Source: DATCJU01 sp036562635 (GTDB lineage Bacteria > Actinomycetota > Actinomycetes > Mycobacteriales > Pseudonocardiaceae). From it: 28,485 nucleotides of DNA. Below, in pieces: positions 8,531 to 15,742 of this stretch. The notes under the pieces were generated by a model. That model made no database searches, was not told the origin of the DNA, and saw only the letters and a program-made list of their open reading frames with translations. The stretch is taken from positions 1 to 28,485 of the forward strand of contig DATCJU010000063.1 of NCBI GenBank assembly GCA_036562635.1. The letters run 5' to 3'. The translations under genes and the position numbers were made by a program. Positions within the stretch are counted from its first letter, which is position 1; every line of letters begins with the position of its first letter.

Positions 8531-10657
8531 TTAGCTTCTCTCCAGGTCCAATCCGGTCGCGTGGGCAAGGAAGGTGATCTGGTCGACCGCCAGCCCCACC
8601 GTGCGTGAGACGGAGCGGGCCGCGTGGCCCACCTCGGTCTCCCGGCGCAGCAGCACCGGCCGCTCGTCGGGGGCGGCGGTGGTGGCGTGCTGCAGGGCCG
8701 CGCACATCTTGCGGGCGTGGCAGGGGTCGACCCGGCTGTCCGACTCGAACACGGTGAACAACACCGAGGGGTACTCCAGACCTTCCCGCACGTTGTGGTA
8801 CGGGGAGTAGGCGAGCAGCCAGCGCAGCTCCTCCGGGTCGTCGGCGCTGCCGTACTCCTCGCGCCAGAAACGGCCGATGAGGAACTTCTCGTAGCGCACC
8901 ATGTCCAGCAGGGGAGCCGAACAGACCACCGCCCGGTACAGCTCGGGACGCTGTGTGAGCGCGGCACCGACCAGCAGGCCACCGTTCGAACCTCCGACGA
9001 TCGCCAGCTGGTCGGCGGTGGTCCAGCCGGTGTCGATGAGGTGCTCGGCGGCAGCGTGGAAGTCGTCGAAGACGTTCTGCTTGTTACCGCGCATCCCGGC
9101 GATGTGCCATTCCTCACCCTCCTCGCCGCCGCCGCGCAGCGAGGCCAGCGCCCACACCCCGCCGGCCTCCACCCAGGCCAGCGCGGAGGGGGTGTAGCTG
9201 GGGGTGCGGCTGATCGAGAAGCCGCCGTAACCGGTGAGCATGGCGGGGCGCGGGGTGTCCGGCTGCTCGGTCGGGGTGAGCAGGAACATGCGCACCGTGG
9301 TGCCGTCCGCCGAGGTGTAGGTCACCTGGCGGGTGTGCACCGGCGGGGGTTCCACGGCACCGGGGGCTCGTGCGGCCAGCTCGGTGCGGTCCTGACCGAG
9401 CCGGTAGGTGTGCACGCAGGGCGGGGTGAGGAAGTCGGTCCAGCCCAGCCACACCGTGTCGGCGCCCTCCTGGGTACCCGGGTCGGTGGTGGAGACGCTG
9501 GTCAGCGCGCCCATGCCGGGCAGCGGAACGGTGGCGGTCCGCTCACCGGTGTTCGGGTCGTGCAGGTACAGCTCGGCCACCGCGTGCCGGGTGCGCAGCA
9601 CCACCAGCTGCGGTTCGTGCGTCGCACCGCCGTCCAGCCAGCTCACCCAGTCCAGCACGGAGTCCGGTTCCTCGGCGATTAGCTCGGTCCAGTGCTCCGG
9701 CTCGGGCCGGGTCGGGTCGGCCACGCACAGCCGCCACCGCGGGGCGTCGAGGGTGGTGAGCAGGTAGAGCCGGCCGTCGCGTTCCACCCAGGCGAAGCAG
9801 CGGGCCCCGGCCTCGTCGCTGATCACCTGCCGCAGTTGGGGGAGCCCGTCACCGACGCCCAGGTCGGCGATCCACACCGAGTCACGCCGTGCGGTGCCCT
9901 GGCTGCCGTCCACCACCAGCCAGCGGCCGTCGGGAGAGACCCGCACTCCGTAGAGATAGGTGGGGTCCAGGTTCGCGCCGTGCACCTCCAGGTCCTCGGC
10001 CGGGTCGGTGCCGACCCGGTGCCGCCACACCCGGCGGTGGAACTGTTCCTCGCCCTCGGGCACCAGCTCGGGGGCCAGCCGACGGACGTAGAAGAACTCC
10101 TGTCCTCCCGGCAGCCAGGCCACGTCGGAGTACTTGCACCGGTCGATCGGGCCGTCGACCTGCTCGCCGCTGTCCACGTCGAGCACGTACAGGGAGGACT
10201 CCTCGTCACCGCCCACCGAGATCTGGTAGGCCAGCAGCCGGCCCTCGCGGCTGGGTGACCAGGCGTCCAGAGTGGTGAGTCCGCTGGGGTCCAGTGCGGT
10301 CACGTCCAGCAGCGCCCGCTCGGTGCCGTCGGGTTCGCGCACCCACAGCACCGCGTGTTCCTGTCCCGGTTCCCGGCGGGTGAAGAACGCGCGACCGTGT
10401 CGCCACACCGGGACCGACACCGAACCGGCGCTGACCAGCGTCTCCAGCCGGGTGGTCATGGCCCGGCGTCCGGGAAGCGCGTCCAGCCACGTGCGGCACA
10501 GTGTGTCCTGCGCCACGGACCACTCCACCGTCCGCGGGTCGGCGGCGTCCTCCAACCATCGGTAGGGGTCGGCGATGCGAAGGCCGTGCAGCTCCTCGAC
10601 CAGGTCGAGCCGCTCGGCGGGAGGGTAGCTCTGGTTCTTCGCGGGCAGCTGGGTCAC
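8531..10657 (-). CDS. Prolyl oligopeptidase, family S9A
   Basis: A 708-residue cytoplasmic serine peptidase that cleaves short peptides after proline. The N-terminus has the S9A opening (Y-P-P-A-E-R, then DPYRWLED), which leads into a seven-bladed beta-propeller from about residue 70 to 420. The C-terminal alpha/beta-hydrolase domain holds the triad: Ser in GGSNGGLLVG, Asp in DSRVDPCHARKM and His in TEVGHAARS. Length is normal for the family. No signal peptide is seen. The start is GTG 10657, with only a weak purine-rich site (AGGG) upstream. The stop abuts the MscS start, giving a two-gene transcription unit; I see no obvious functional link. Confidence 0.95.
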   Translation of the reverse strand: MTQLPAKNQSYPPAERLDLVEELHGLRIADPYRWLEDAADPRTVEWSVAQDTLCRTWLDALPGRRAMTTRLETLVSAGSVSVPVWRHGRAFFTRREPGQEHAVLWVREPDGTERALLDVTALDPSGLTTLDAWSPSREGRLLAYQISVGGDEESSLYVLDVDSGEQVDGPIDRCKYSDVAWLPGGQEFFYVRRLAPELVPEGEEQFHRRVWRHRVGTDPAEDLEVHGANLDPTYLYGVRVSPDGRWLVVDGSQGTARRDSVWIADLGVGDGLPQLRQVISDEAGARCFAWVERDGRLYLLTTLDAPRWRLCVADPTRPEPEHWTELIAEEPDSVLDWVSWLDGGATHEPQLVVLRTRHAVAELYLHDPNTGERTATVPLPGMGALTSVSTTDPGTQEGADTVWLGWTDFLTPPCVHTYRLGQDRTELAARAPGAVEPPPVHTRQVTYTSADGTTVRMFLLTPTEQPDTPRPAMLTGYGGFSISRTPSYTPSALAWVEAGGVWALASLRGGGEEGEEWHIAGMRGNKQNVFDDFHAAAEHLIDTGWTTADQLAIVGGSNGGLLVGAALTQRPELYRAVVCSAPLLDMVRYEKFLIGRFWREEYGSADDPEELRWLLAYSPYHNVREGLEYPSVLFTVFESDSRVDPCHARKMCAALQHATTAAPDERPVLLRRETEVGHAARSVSRTVGLAVDQITFLAHATGLDLERS

Positions 10658-11056
10658 GACTCGACCCTAGAGACGTCTCGACCCCTCGGTCCAGGTCACG
10701 CGGGCCCGCCCGTCGGCCCGCCCCCCGCTCGGCCTAGCGCCTGGCCCCGTACGGGGCTCGAATCGGGCGGCGGTTCACCGTACTTTCGAAAGCAGCTGGC
10801 TTTCGTCACGGATCTCACGTGCGCGGAGTGCGGGATCTGTGGTCGACTAGGCGTAGTCGGCGGCGCCCTGGTGTGTGAACCAGGCACCGTCGGCGGGTCC
10901 GAAAGGGCCGGTACCGGTGGAGGTGGTCGCGTGCCAGACCGACAACCGACCCCGTCGGGCGTCTCCCAGAGGGCGGCGCCCGGAACCGCGCTGCCCGAGC
11001 GCCCACAGGCTCGCCCGCCCACCCGAGCGCCGAGTCTGTCGAACGGGACGGTCGGC
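10658..11056. other. 399-bp intergenic region with three small hairpins
   Basis: It separates the divergent prolyl oligopeptidase and HNH genes. The plus frame of the HNH gene stays open here but gives low-complexity Pro/Arg/Gly text that I do not take as coding. Three short inverted repeats occur in series: 10787-10805 (CGAAAG, 7-base loop, CTTTCG), 10844-10859 (CGACTA, GGCG, TAGTCG) and one at about 10867-10884 (CCTGGT, GTGTGA, ACCAGG). They would lie in a long 5' leader of the HNH gene if transcription starts upstream of them. Confidence 0.5.
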
Positions 11057-11611
11057 GTGGTTCAGGACAAGGCAACCGCGAACGGCTCCCCACCCTGGAG
11101 CAGACGGCGTGTGCTGCTGCTCAACGCCACCTTCGAACCCCTCACCGCGCTCCCGCTGCGGCGCGCGATCGTCCTTGTCGTCTGCGGCAAGGCCGAGGTC
11201 GTGCACGGCGACCCGGCCGGTCTGGTGCTGCACTCGGCGAGCACGAGCATCGTGGTGCCGTCCGTGATCCGGCTCAGCAGGTACGTGCACGTGCCCTACC
11301 GTGGCCGGGTGCCGCTCACCCGGGCCGCGTTGATGCACCGGGACCGGTATCGGTGCGCCTACTGCGGGGGCAGGGCAGAGACTATCGATCACGTGATCCC
11401 ACGGAGTCGGGGGGGTACCCATTCGTGGGAGAACTGCGTTGCCAGCTGTGCGCGGTGCAACCACCGCAAGGCCGACAAGCTGCTGTCGGAGCTGGGGTGG
11501 CGGCTGCGGGTGACCCCGACGGCTCCCCGAGGTCCGCACTGGAGGCTGCTTGCCGGGGCGAGTGAAGCGGACCCGCTCTGGCTTCCCTACCTGGGAGAAC
11601 CGGCTGCCTGA
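11057..11611 (+). CDS. HNH endonuclease-domain protein (Rv2469c-like)
   Basis: A 184-residue protein. The N-terminal half (VLLLNATFEPLTALPLRRAI, then VPSVIRLSRYV) is the conserved actinobacterial domain preceding the HNH fold. The HNH domain follows: a first Cys pair in CAYCGG, the catalytic-type stretch IDHVIPRSRGGTHSWENC, and a second Cys pair in CARCNHRKADK, forming a structural zinc site with a beta-beta-alpha-metal nuclease fold. Members are very widespread in actinobacteria, are not tied to phage or toxins, and have no established role; DNA repair or metabolism is a guess. GTG 11057 leaves a short tail before the conserved VLLLNAT; GGGACGG lies upstream. It ends at a terminator shared with the convergent repeat-protein gene. 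Confidence 0.88.
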   Translation: MVQDKATANGSPPWSRRRVLLLNATFEPLTALPLRRAIVLVVCGKAEVVHGDPAGLVLHSASTSIVVPSVIRLSRYVHVPYRGRVPLTRAALMHRDRYRCAYCGGRAETIDHVIPRSRGGTHSWENCVASCARCNHRKADKLLSELGWRLRVTPTAPRGPHWRLLAGASEADPLWLPYLGEPAA

Positions 11612-11620
11612 CGCGCTGGC

Positions 11621-11660
11621 CCCGGTCGGTCAGCCCGCTCGTTCGGGTTGACCGACCGGG
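11621..11660. terminator. Bidirectional terminator between HNH and hexad-repeat genes
   Basis: A 16-bp inverted repeat, arms 11621-11636 and 11645-11660, with one G-U wobble and an 8-base loop. It fills the 49-base gap between the two convergent stops, so it can serve both genes. Confidence 0.75.
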
Positions 11661-12227
11661 TCAGGCGCGCCGGGCGCCGGTGCCGGGCCGCGGGGTGAGG
11701 TGGATCCGGACCCCGCGGCTCGTCGTGTTGTGGATGCGCACCCCCCGCCCGGGGCCTGTCGTGTGCCGGGCGGCGGTGTGGATGCGTACGCCGCCGTGGA
11801 TCCGGACCCCGCGGTGGATGCGTACGCCGTCGTGGATTCGCACGCCGCGGTGGATGCGTACGCCGTCGTGGATGCGTACGCCGCCGTGGATCCGGACCCC
11901 GCGGTGGATGCGCACACCGCCGTGGATCCGCACTCCCCGATGAATCCGCACGCCACCGTGGATCCGGACCCCGCGTTCGACGGTGGCGTGGATGCGCACT
12001 CCGCGGTGGACGCTGTCCTCGGGGCGAAGGGTGTCCCCAACAATCGCGGGGGTCCGGATGGTGGCGTCGATACGGATGTCATGACTGCTCCGAACAGAGC
12101 AATCGCCCTTTCGGAAAGGCACAACGGCACGTGTCGTTTCCGCATGCACATCGCCACGCTCCGCAACGGTTTTGCGGTTCGAATGAGTGGTGTCGAACTT
12201 CCGAACGGGGGTACGAGTGGCGATCAT
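11661..12227 (-). CDS. Hexapeptide-repeat protein, 14 copies of x-G-V-R-I-H; function unknown
   Basis: An unrecognised 188-residue basic protein. It starts at ATG 12227, with GGAGGG (12240-12235) 7 bases upstream. Residues 1-74 are non-repetitive with one Cys (C43) and no signal peptide; weak hexads such as DIRIDA-TIRTPA (50-61) precede the array. Then come RGVRIH (75-80), a 4-residue break, 11 perfect tandem hexads (85-150), a 10-residue break, RGVRIH (161-166), NTTS, RGVRIH (171-176) and a 12-residue tail. The first position is R, G or D; GVRIH never varies. Codons do: all four Gly codons, GTA/GTC/GTG for Val, CGC/CGG/CGA for Arg, and one ATT and one CAT. That points to selection on this frame. 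Alternating V/I and R/H followed by x-G suggests a beta-solenoid or stacked-strand fold with a cationic face; this is inference. The N-terminal codons are less GC-rich than those of neighbours. Confidence 0.75.
   Translation of the reverse strand: MIATRTPVRKFDTTHSNRKTVAERGDVHAETTRAVVPFRKGDCSVRSSHDIRIDATIRTPAIVGDTLRPEDSVHRGVRIHATVERGVRIHGGVRIHRGVRIHGGVRIHRGVRIHGGVRIHDGVRIHRGVRIHDGVRIHRGVRIHGGVRIHTAARHTTGPGRGVRIHNTTSRGVRIHLTPRPGTGARRA
11700..12005. repeat. 18-bp tandem repeat array encoding GVRIH hexads
   Basis: Eleven contiguous 18-bp units occupy 11778-11975 (plus-strand consensus GTGGATGCGYACGCCGYS). Isolated units lie at 11700-11717, 11730-11747 and 11988-12005. Breaks of 12, 30 and 12 bases are multiples of 6, so the frame is kept. 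Units 1-2 (11778-11813) and 6-7 (11868-11903) are identical, suggesting segmental duplication. There are no spacers, so it is not CRISPR. Confidence 0.95.
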
Positions 12228-12531
12228 GGCGGAGCCCTCCGGAAAGAAAGTCCCTCTGAGTGTCGCTTGTTTTGTCACCGCAAGGTCCAGACAGGTGAAA
12301 AGCTAGAAGTCGACCGTGAACGGAACAAGCCGCCAAGGTGACTGTTTGGAACACCCGGACGGGTTCCAGCCATCCAGGCGAGCGCTTCGGCTGTACGAGT
12401 GATATCGCAGTGGCCTGCTCCGACCTGGCGCAATGATCGACATCGGTCCGAATAGGGTCATCCGGCATCGGTGTCGAGGAATCGGTGACCGGCCGCAGCG
12501 GCCACGGGACCAGAACGGAGCGACTGGCGAC
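12228..12531. other. 304-bp divergent intergenic region
   Basis: It lies between the hexad-repeat gene (-) and the MFS gene (+) and is AT-richer than its surroundings near 12240-12310. It contains an inverted repeat TGGAAC-N10-GTTCCA (12347-12368) and two CATCGGT direct repeats (about 12440 and 12468). No complete -35/-10 pair is convincing on either strand. An in-frame ATG at 12433 could extend the MFS protein but gives Arg-rich text without membrane character. Confidence 0.5.
12347..12368. promoter_or_regulatory. Inverted repeat TGGAAC-N10-GTTCCA, possible operator
   Basis: Perfect 6-bp arms (12347-12352 and 12363-12368), 22 bases overall, the usual size of a dimeric regulator site. It lies between divergent genes, 164 bases upstream of the MFS start and 120 from the repeat gene. 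No regulator gene is adjacent. Confidence 0.35.
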
Positions 12532-13803
12532 ATGGGGGAGAGGACGGCAGCGACCGCCCACGGCGGTACGGAACGCCAGGTCGGGCCCACCACCGGTGTG
12601 CGGACCCCGGCCTTCCGGAGGCTGACCGCCGCCTGGGTCATCTCCCTCGTGGGTGACGGTGTCCGTATGGCCGCACTTCCGCTGTTCACCGCGGTGTTCA
12701 CCCGTGACCCCCTGGCCGTGTCCGCGGTGGCCATCGCCGAGACCCTGCCCTGGCTGCTCGTCGCACCGCCTGCCGGGGCGTTGGTGGACCGGCTGCGGCC
12801 CCGCGCGGTCGTGGTGGTCACCCACGCCCTGCGTGCCGTGCTCACCGGTGTGCTCGCCCTGGCCGTGGCCACCGGGCAGGTGAGCGTGGTGTTGCTGGTG
12901 GTGCTGGCCTTCGCCCTCACCGCGGCCGAGACGTTCGCCGACTCCGCCTCCCAGCTCCTGCTGGTCGAACTCGCGGGGCCCGACGACCTGGAGGAGGCCA
13001 ACAGCCGCTTCTTCAGCGCGGAGACCGCGGGCATGGACCTGGCCGGCCCGTTGGCCGCCAGCGCGGTGTTCGCCTGGGAGCCCGCGCTCTGTTTCGCCCT
13101 GGACGCCGCCTCGTTCGTCCTCGCCGCAGTCCTGGTGGCCGGCCTTCCCGATGTCGTGCCGCAGCGTGACACCGAGAACGAGTCGGTCCCGCTGCGCACC
13201 CGGATCGTCGAGGGCGCCGGTTACCTGGTGCGTCACCCGGGACTGCGCGTCCTGGTGTCGGTGGTGGTCGTCTCTGCCGCCTCGGCCAGTGCGGTGAACG
13301 CGGTCAGCGCGCTCTACGCGATCGAGGAGCTGCACATGCCCGAGGCGCTGGTCCCGCTGCTGATGGTGGCTATGGCGCTGGGCACCCTGGGCGGGGCCAG
13401 GGTGGTTGGGATTCTCACGCGGCGTCTCGGCGAGGGCTGGTCCATGATCACCGGCCTCGGTCTGGTCGCTGCCGGGTTCGGCGTCCTGGGGCTGCTGCAC
13501 CACCCGGTTCCCGGAGCGCTCGCCTACCTGGTGGTCGGCTTCGGTGTCGGGGTGTGGAACGTGCTGTCGGCGACCCGACGGCAGCGGCTCACCCCGCCGC
13601 ACATGATGGGCCGGGTGTCCAGCTGCTACCGGGTGCTGGCCTGGGGCCTGATGCCGCTCGGTGCCGGGGTGGCCGGACCGGTTGCCGCGGGTTTCTCCCT
13701 GTCCGCGGTGTTCCTGCTGGCCGGTGGACTGGTGGCCGTGGTGACCCTGGTGGCCGGTCGGGGGCTGTTGCGCACGACGCCCGAGGCGGCTCCCGCCACC
13801 TGA
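12532..13803 (+). CDS. MFS transporter, probable drug or siderophore-type exporter
   Basis: A 423-residue major facilitator with about 12 transmembrane helices. The first hydrophobic helix begins AAWVISLVGDGVRMAALPLF, the arrangement seen in EntS-like and macrolide-efflux-like MFS proteins. The segment PPAGALVDRLRPRAVVVVTH contains the MFS A-motif region (G-x-x-x-D-R). A second half starts around RHPGLRVLVSVVVVSA, followed by LGGARVVGILTRRLG. Export of a hydrophobic compound is likely; the substrate is unknown. ATG 12532 has GGAG 11 bases upstream and puts helix 1 near residue 30; ATG 12433 is less likely. It is divergent from the hexad-repeat gene and ends at a hairpin terminator. Confidence 0.92.
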   Translation: MGERTAATAHGGTERQVGPTTGVRTPAFRRLTAAWVISLVGDGVRMAALPLFTAVFTRDPLAVSAVAIAETLPWLLVAPPAGALVDRLRPRAVVVVTHALRAVLTGVLALAVATGQVSVVLLVVLAFALTAAETFADSASQLLLVELAGPDDLEEANSRFFSAETAGMDLAGPLAASAVFAWEPALCFALDAASFVLAAVLVAGLPDVVPQRDTENESVPLRTRIVEGAGYLVRHPGLRVLVSVVVVSAASASAVNAVSALYAIEELHMPEALVPLLMVAMALGTLGGARVVGILTRRLGEGWSMITGLGLVAAGFGVLGLLHHPVPGALAYLVVGFGVGVWNVLSATRRQRLTPPHMMGRVSSCYRVLAWGLMPLGAGVAGPVAAGFSLSAVFLLAGGLVAVVTLVAGRGLLRTTPEAAPAT

Positions 13804-13807
13804 GCGT

Positions 13808-13829
13808 CGCCCCGCCGGACGGCGGGGCG
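13808..13829 (+). terminator. Hairpin terminator after the MFS gene
   Basis: 9-bp GC stem (13808-13816 and 13821-13829) with loop GGAC, 4 bases after the stop and followed by CTTCC. Confidence 0.7.
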
Positions 13830-13911
13830 CTTCCGTTCGTGCCGTGCGGTCGACCCGACGAGGGTCGGCCACGGCCCGGCAGAATCCAGCCTGACGACTC
13901 CGGGAGGGGCG

Positions 13912-15333
13912 ATGGGACAACTGCACGAGCTGTCGGCGTTGGAACAGGCCGCCGCGGTGCGTCGGCGCGAGATCAGTCCCGTCGAGCTGGTGGAGCACCA
14001 CCTGGGTCGCGCCGAGGAACACGGCCCCGAGCTGGGCGCCTTCGTCACCCTCACCCCGGAGCGGGCGTTGGCGGAGGCGCGGGCCGCGGAGCGGATGCTG
14101 TTGGACGCCGACGACCCGGCCGAGCTGCCCCCGCTGCTGGGGGTGCCCACCGCGATCAAGGACCTCAATCTCACCGCCGGGGTGCGCACCACCTTCGGGT
14201 CTGTGCTCTACCGGGACTTCGTGCCGTCCGTGGACGATCACGTGGTGACGCTGCTGCGTCGCGCCGGGACGATCAGCATCGGGAAGACCACCACCCCGGA
14301 GTTCGGGGTGTCCTGCTACACCGAGCCGGAGGGTCTGCCGCCGGCGGTCACCCCTTACGACCCCACCCGGTTGGCCGGTGGCTCCTCGGGCGGGGCGGGT
14401 GCCGCGGTCGCCGCGGGGTTGGTGCCGTTCGCCCAGGGCAGTGACGGTGGGGGTTCCATCCGCATCCCTGCGTCCTGTTGCGGTCTGGTCGGGCTCAAAC
14501 CCACCCGTGGACGCGTGCCGCGCGGCCCGGTGGCCGGGGACGTCACCATGATGTCGGTGATCGGACCGCTGGCCCGGACCGTCGCGGACGCCGCCGCCGT
14601 GCTGGACGCCATGGCGGTGCCCCAGCCGGGGGAGCCGTTCTGGGTGGCCCCGCCGCAGGAGCCGTTCCTGGCCAGCGCGAGGCGACGCCCCGGCCGACTG
14701 CGGATCGGCCGCTACGCCACCTCGCCGGTGTCGGACGCGCCGCTCGACCCGGAGTGCCGGGCGGCGTGGGAGGCGGCGTCCGAGCTGCTGGCGGAACTCG
14801 GGCACGAGGTGGTCGACGTCGAGTGCCCGTTCGACGAGTCCGCGGCGCGGGCGATCGAGACGATGTGGGCCGTGATGGCGCACTCGGTGCCGGTGGATCC
14901 CGCCCGGGAGCACGAGCTGCAGCCGCTCACCCGGTGGCTCAGGGAACGGGGTGCCACCGTCTCCGCCCCGGAGTTCCTGCGGGTCGTCCAGACGGCGCAG
15001 AACGCCGCGCGCGCCGCGGTCGTCGCCCATCTGTCCTACGACGTGGTCCTGACGCCCGCGCTGGCGCAGCTGCCCCGGCCCGTCGGCTGGTTCTCCGGTG
15101 TCTCCGACCCCGCCGAGAACTTCGAACGGCAGAAGCAATTCACCCCGTTCACCACCGGCTACAACGTCACCGGTCAGCCGGCGATCACCGTGCCGCTGCA
15201 CTGGACGGACTCGGGGCTGCCGGTGGCGGTGCAGCTGGTCGGCCGCCCCGCCGAGGAGGGGCTGCTGCTGTCCCTGGCGGCCCAGCTCGAGGAGGCCAGG
15301 CCCTGGGCGGAACGACGGCCCACGGGCTGGTGA
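13912..15333 (+). CDS. Amidase, amidase-signature family
   Basis: A 473-residue cytoplasmic hydrolase of carboxamides. The Ser-cisSer-Lys triad is visible: K83 (TAIKDLN), S158 in GGSSGG (156-161) and nucleophile S182 in GSDGGGSIRIPAS. The 24-residue distance between the two serines is as in malonamidase E2. The rest (LVGLKPTRGRVPRGP, then ITVPLHWTDSGLPVAVQLVG) is typical; the signature does not separate a GatA-like role from a catabolic amidase, but lack of gatB/gatC nearby favours catabolism. ATG 13912 has GGGAGGGG directly upstream. An 11-bp hairpin terminator follows. Substrate unknown. Confidence 0.94.
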   Translation: MGQLHELSALEQAAAVRRREISPVELVEHHLGRAEEHGPELGAFVTLTPERALAEARAAERMLLDADDPAELPPLLGVPTAIKDLNLTAGVRTTFGSVLYRDFVPSVDDHVVTLLRRAGTISIGKTTTPEFGVSCYTEPEGLPPAVTPYDPTRLAGGSSGGAGAAVAAGLVPFAQGSDGGGSIRIPASCCGLVGLKPTRGRVPRGPVAGDVTMMSVIGPLARTVADAAAVLDAMAVPQPGEPFWVAPPQEPFLASARRRPGRLRIGRYATSPVSDAPLDPECRAAWEAASELLAELGHEVVDVECPFDESAARAIETMWAVMAHSVPVDPAREHELQPLTRWLRERGATVSAPEFLRVVQTAQNAARAAVVAHLSYDVVLTPALAQLPRPVGWFSGVSDPAENFERQKQFTPFTTGYNVTGQPAITVPLHWTDSGLPVAVQLVGRPAEEGLLLSLAAQLEEARPWAERRPTGW

Positions 15334-15347
15334 CGGCACGGGTGTCC

Positions 15348-15383
15348 CCGGTGCGACGTCGGGTGTCCGCGGCGTCGCACCGG
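15348..15383 (+). terminator. Hairpin terminator after the amidase gene
   Basis: 11-bp perfect inverted repeat, arms 15348-15358 and 15373-15383, 14-base loop, starting 15 bases after the amidase stop. Confidence 0.6.
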
Positions 15384-15472
15384 TGGCCCGGGCACGGGAT
15401 GTTCCGGGTCCGTTCCCGCCGGTTACGGGGTCCCGCGGGGTCGAGCTGCGGCGCATCGGTTACCGTACGGCC

Positions 15473-15742
15473 GTGACCGTCGTGGAGACCACCCTCGTCT
15501 TCGCGGTGATCCCGCTCGCCATCTGCGGCGTGATCGCGCTGTTGACGTTGTGGCCGAAGTTCGCTCGTGCGCCGCGCTACCGGCCCGGCCAGGAATGGAA
15601 CTACGAACCGGTGTGGTGGACTGCCAACCCGGCTGGTCTCGGTGGCTCCACCGGGGGCGCCCAGCCGGTGGCCGGGGAGGAGAACACCGGTGACGCGGCA
15701 CCGGTTCGCACCGCTCGGGGAGGTGCCCGTGGCAGTTGGTGA
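15473..15742 (+). CDS. Small single-pass membrane protein, unknown function
   Basis: An 89-residue protein. GTG 15473 gives TVVETTLVFAVIPLAICGVIALLTLWPKFAR, with one transmembrane helix at about residues 8-26. A positive cytoplasmic segment (KFARAPRYRPGQ) follows, then an aromatic motif (EWNYEPVWWTANPAG) and a low-complexity Gly/Ala tail. The helix plus RYRPG and WW motif look conserved for actinobacteria, but I know no function. It overlaps the start of the DUF5130 gene by 14-53 bases depending on that start, so the two are co-transcribed and probably work together at the membrane. Confidence 0.8.
   Translation: MTVVETTLVFAVIPLAICGVIALLTLWPKFARAPRYRPGQEWNYEPVWWTANPAGLGGSTGGAQPVAGEENTGDAAPVRTARGGARGSW

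Noticed and set aside
10355..11056. Upstream extension of the HNH frame
   Set aside because: It overlaps the divergent peptidase gene and gives low-complexity sequence; the conserved domain starts after GTG 11057.
11700..12005. CRISPR array
   Set aside because: Repeats are 18 bp, contiguous and without unique spacers, and no cas gene is present; they encode in-frame hexads.
11680..12341. Plus-strand open frames through the 18-bp repeats (W-x-R-T-P or V-D-x-x-x-x repeats)
   Set aside because: They lack the ribosome site seen on the minus strand, and unit-to-unit base changes alter their amino acids, whereas they are silent in the minus-strand GVRIH frame.
12079..15456. Very long minus-strand open frame across the MFS and amidase genes
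   Set aside because: It is the GC-skew shadow of two well-supported plus-strand genes; the translation is Gly/Arg/His-rich without domains.
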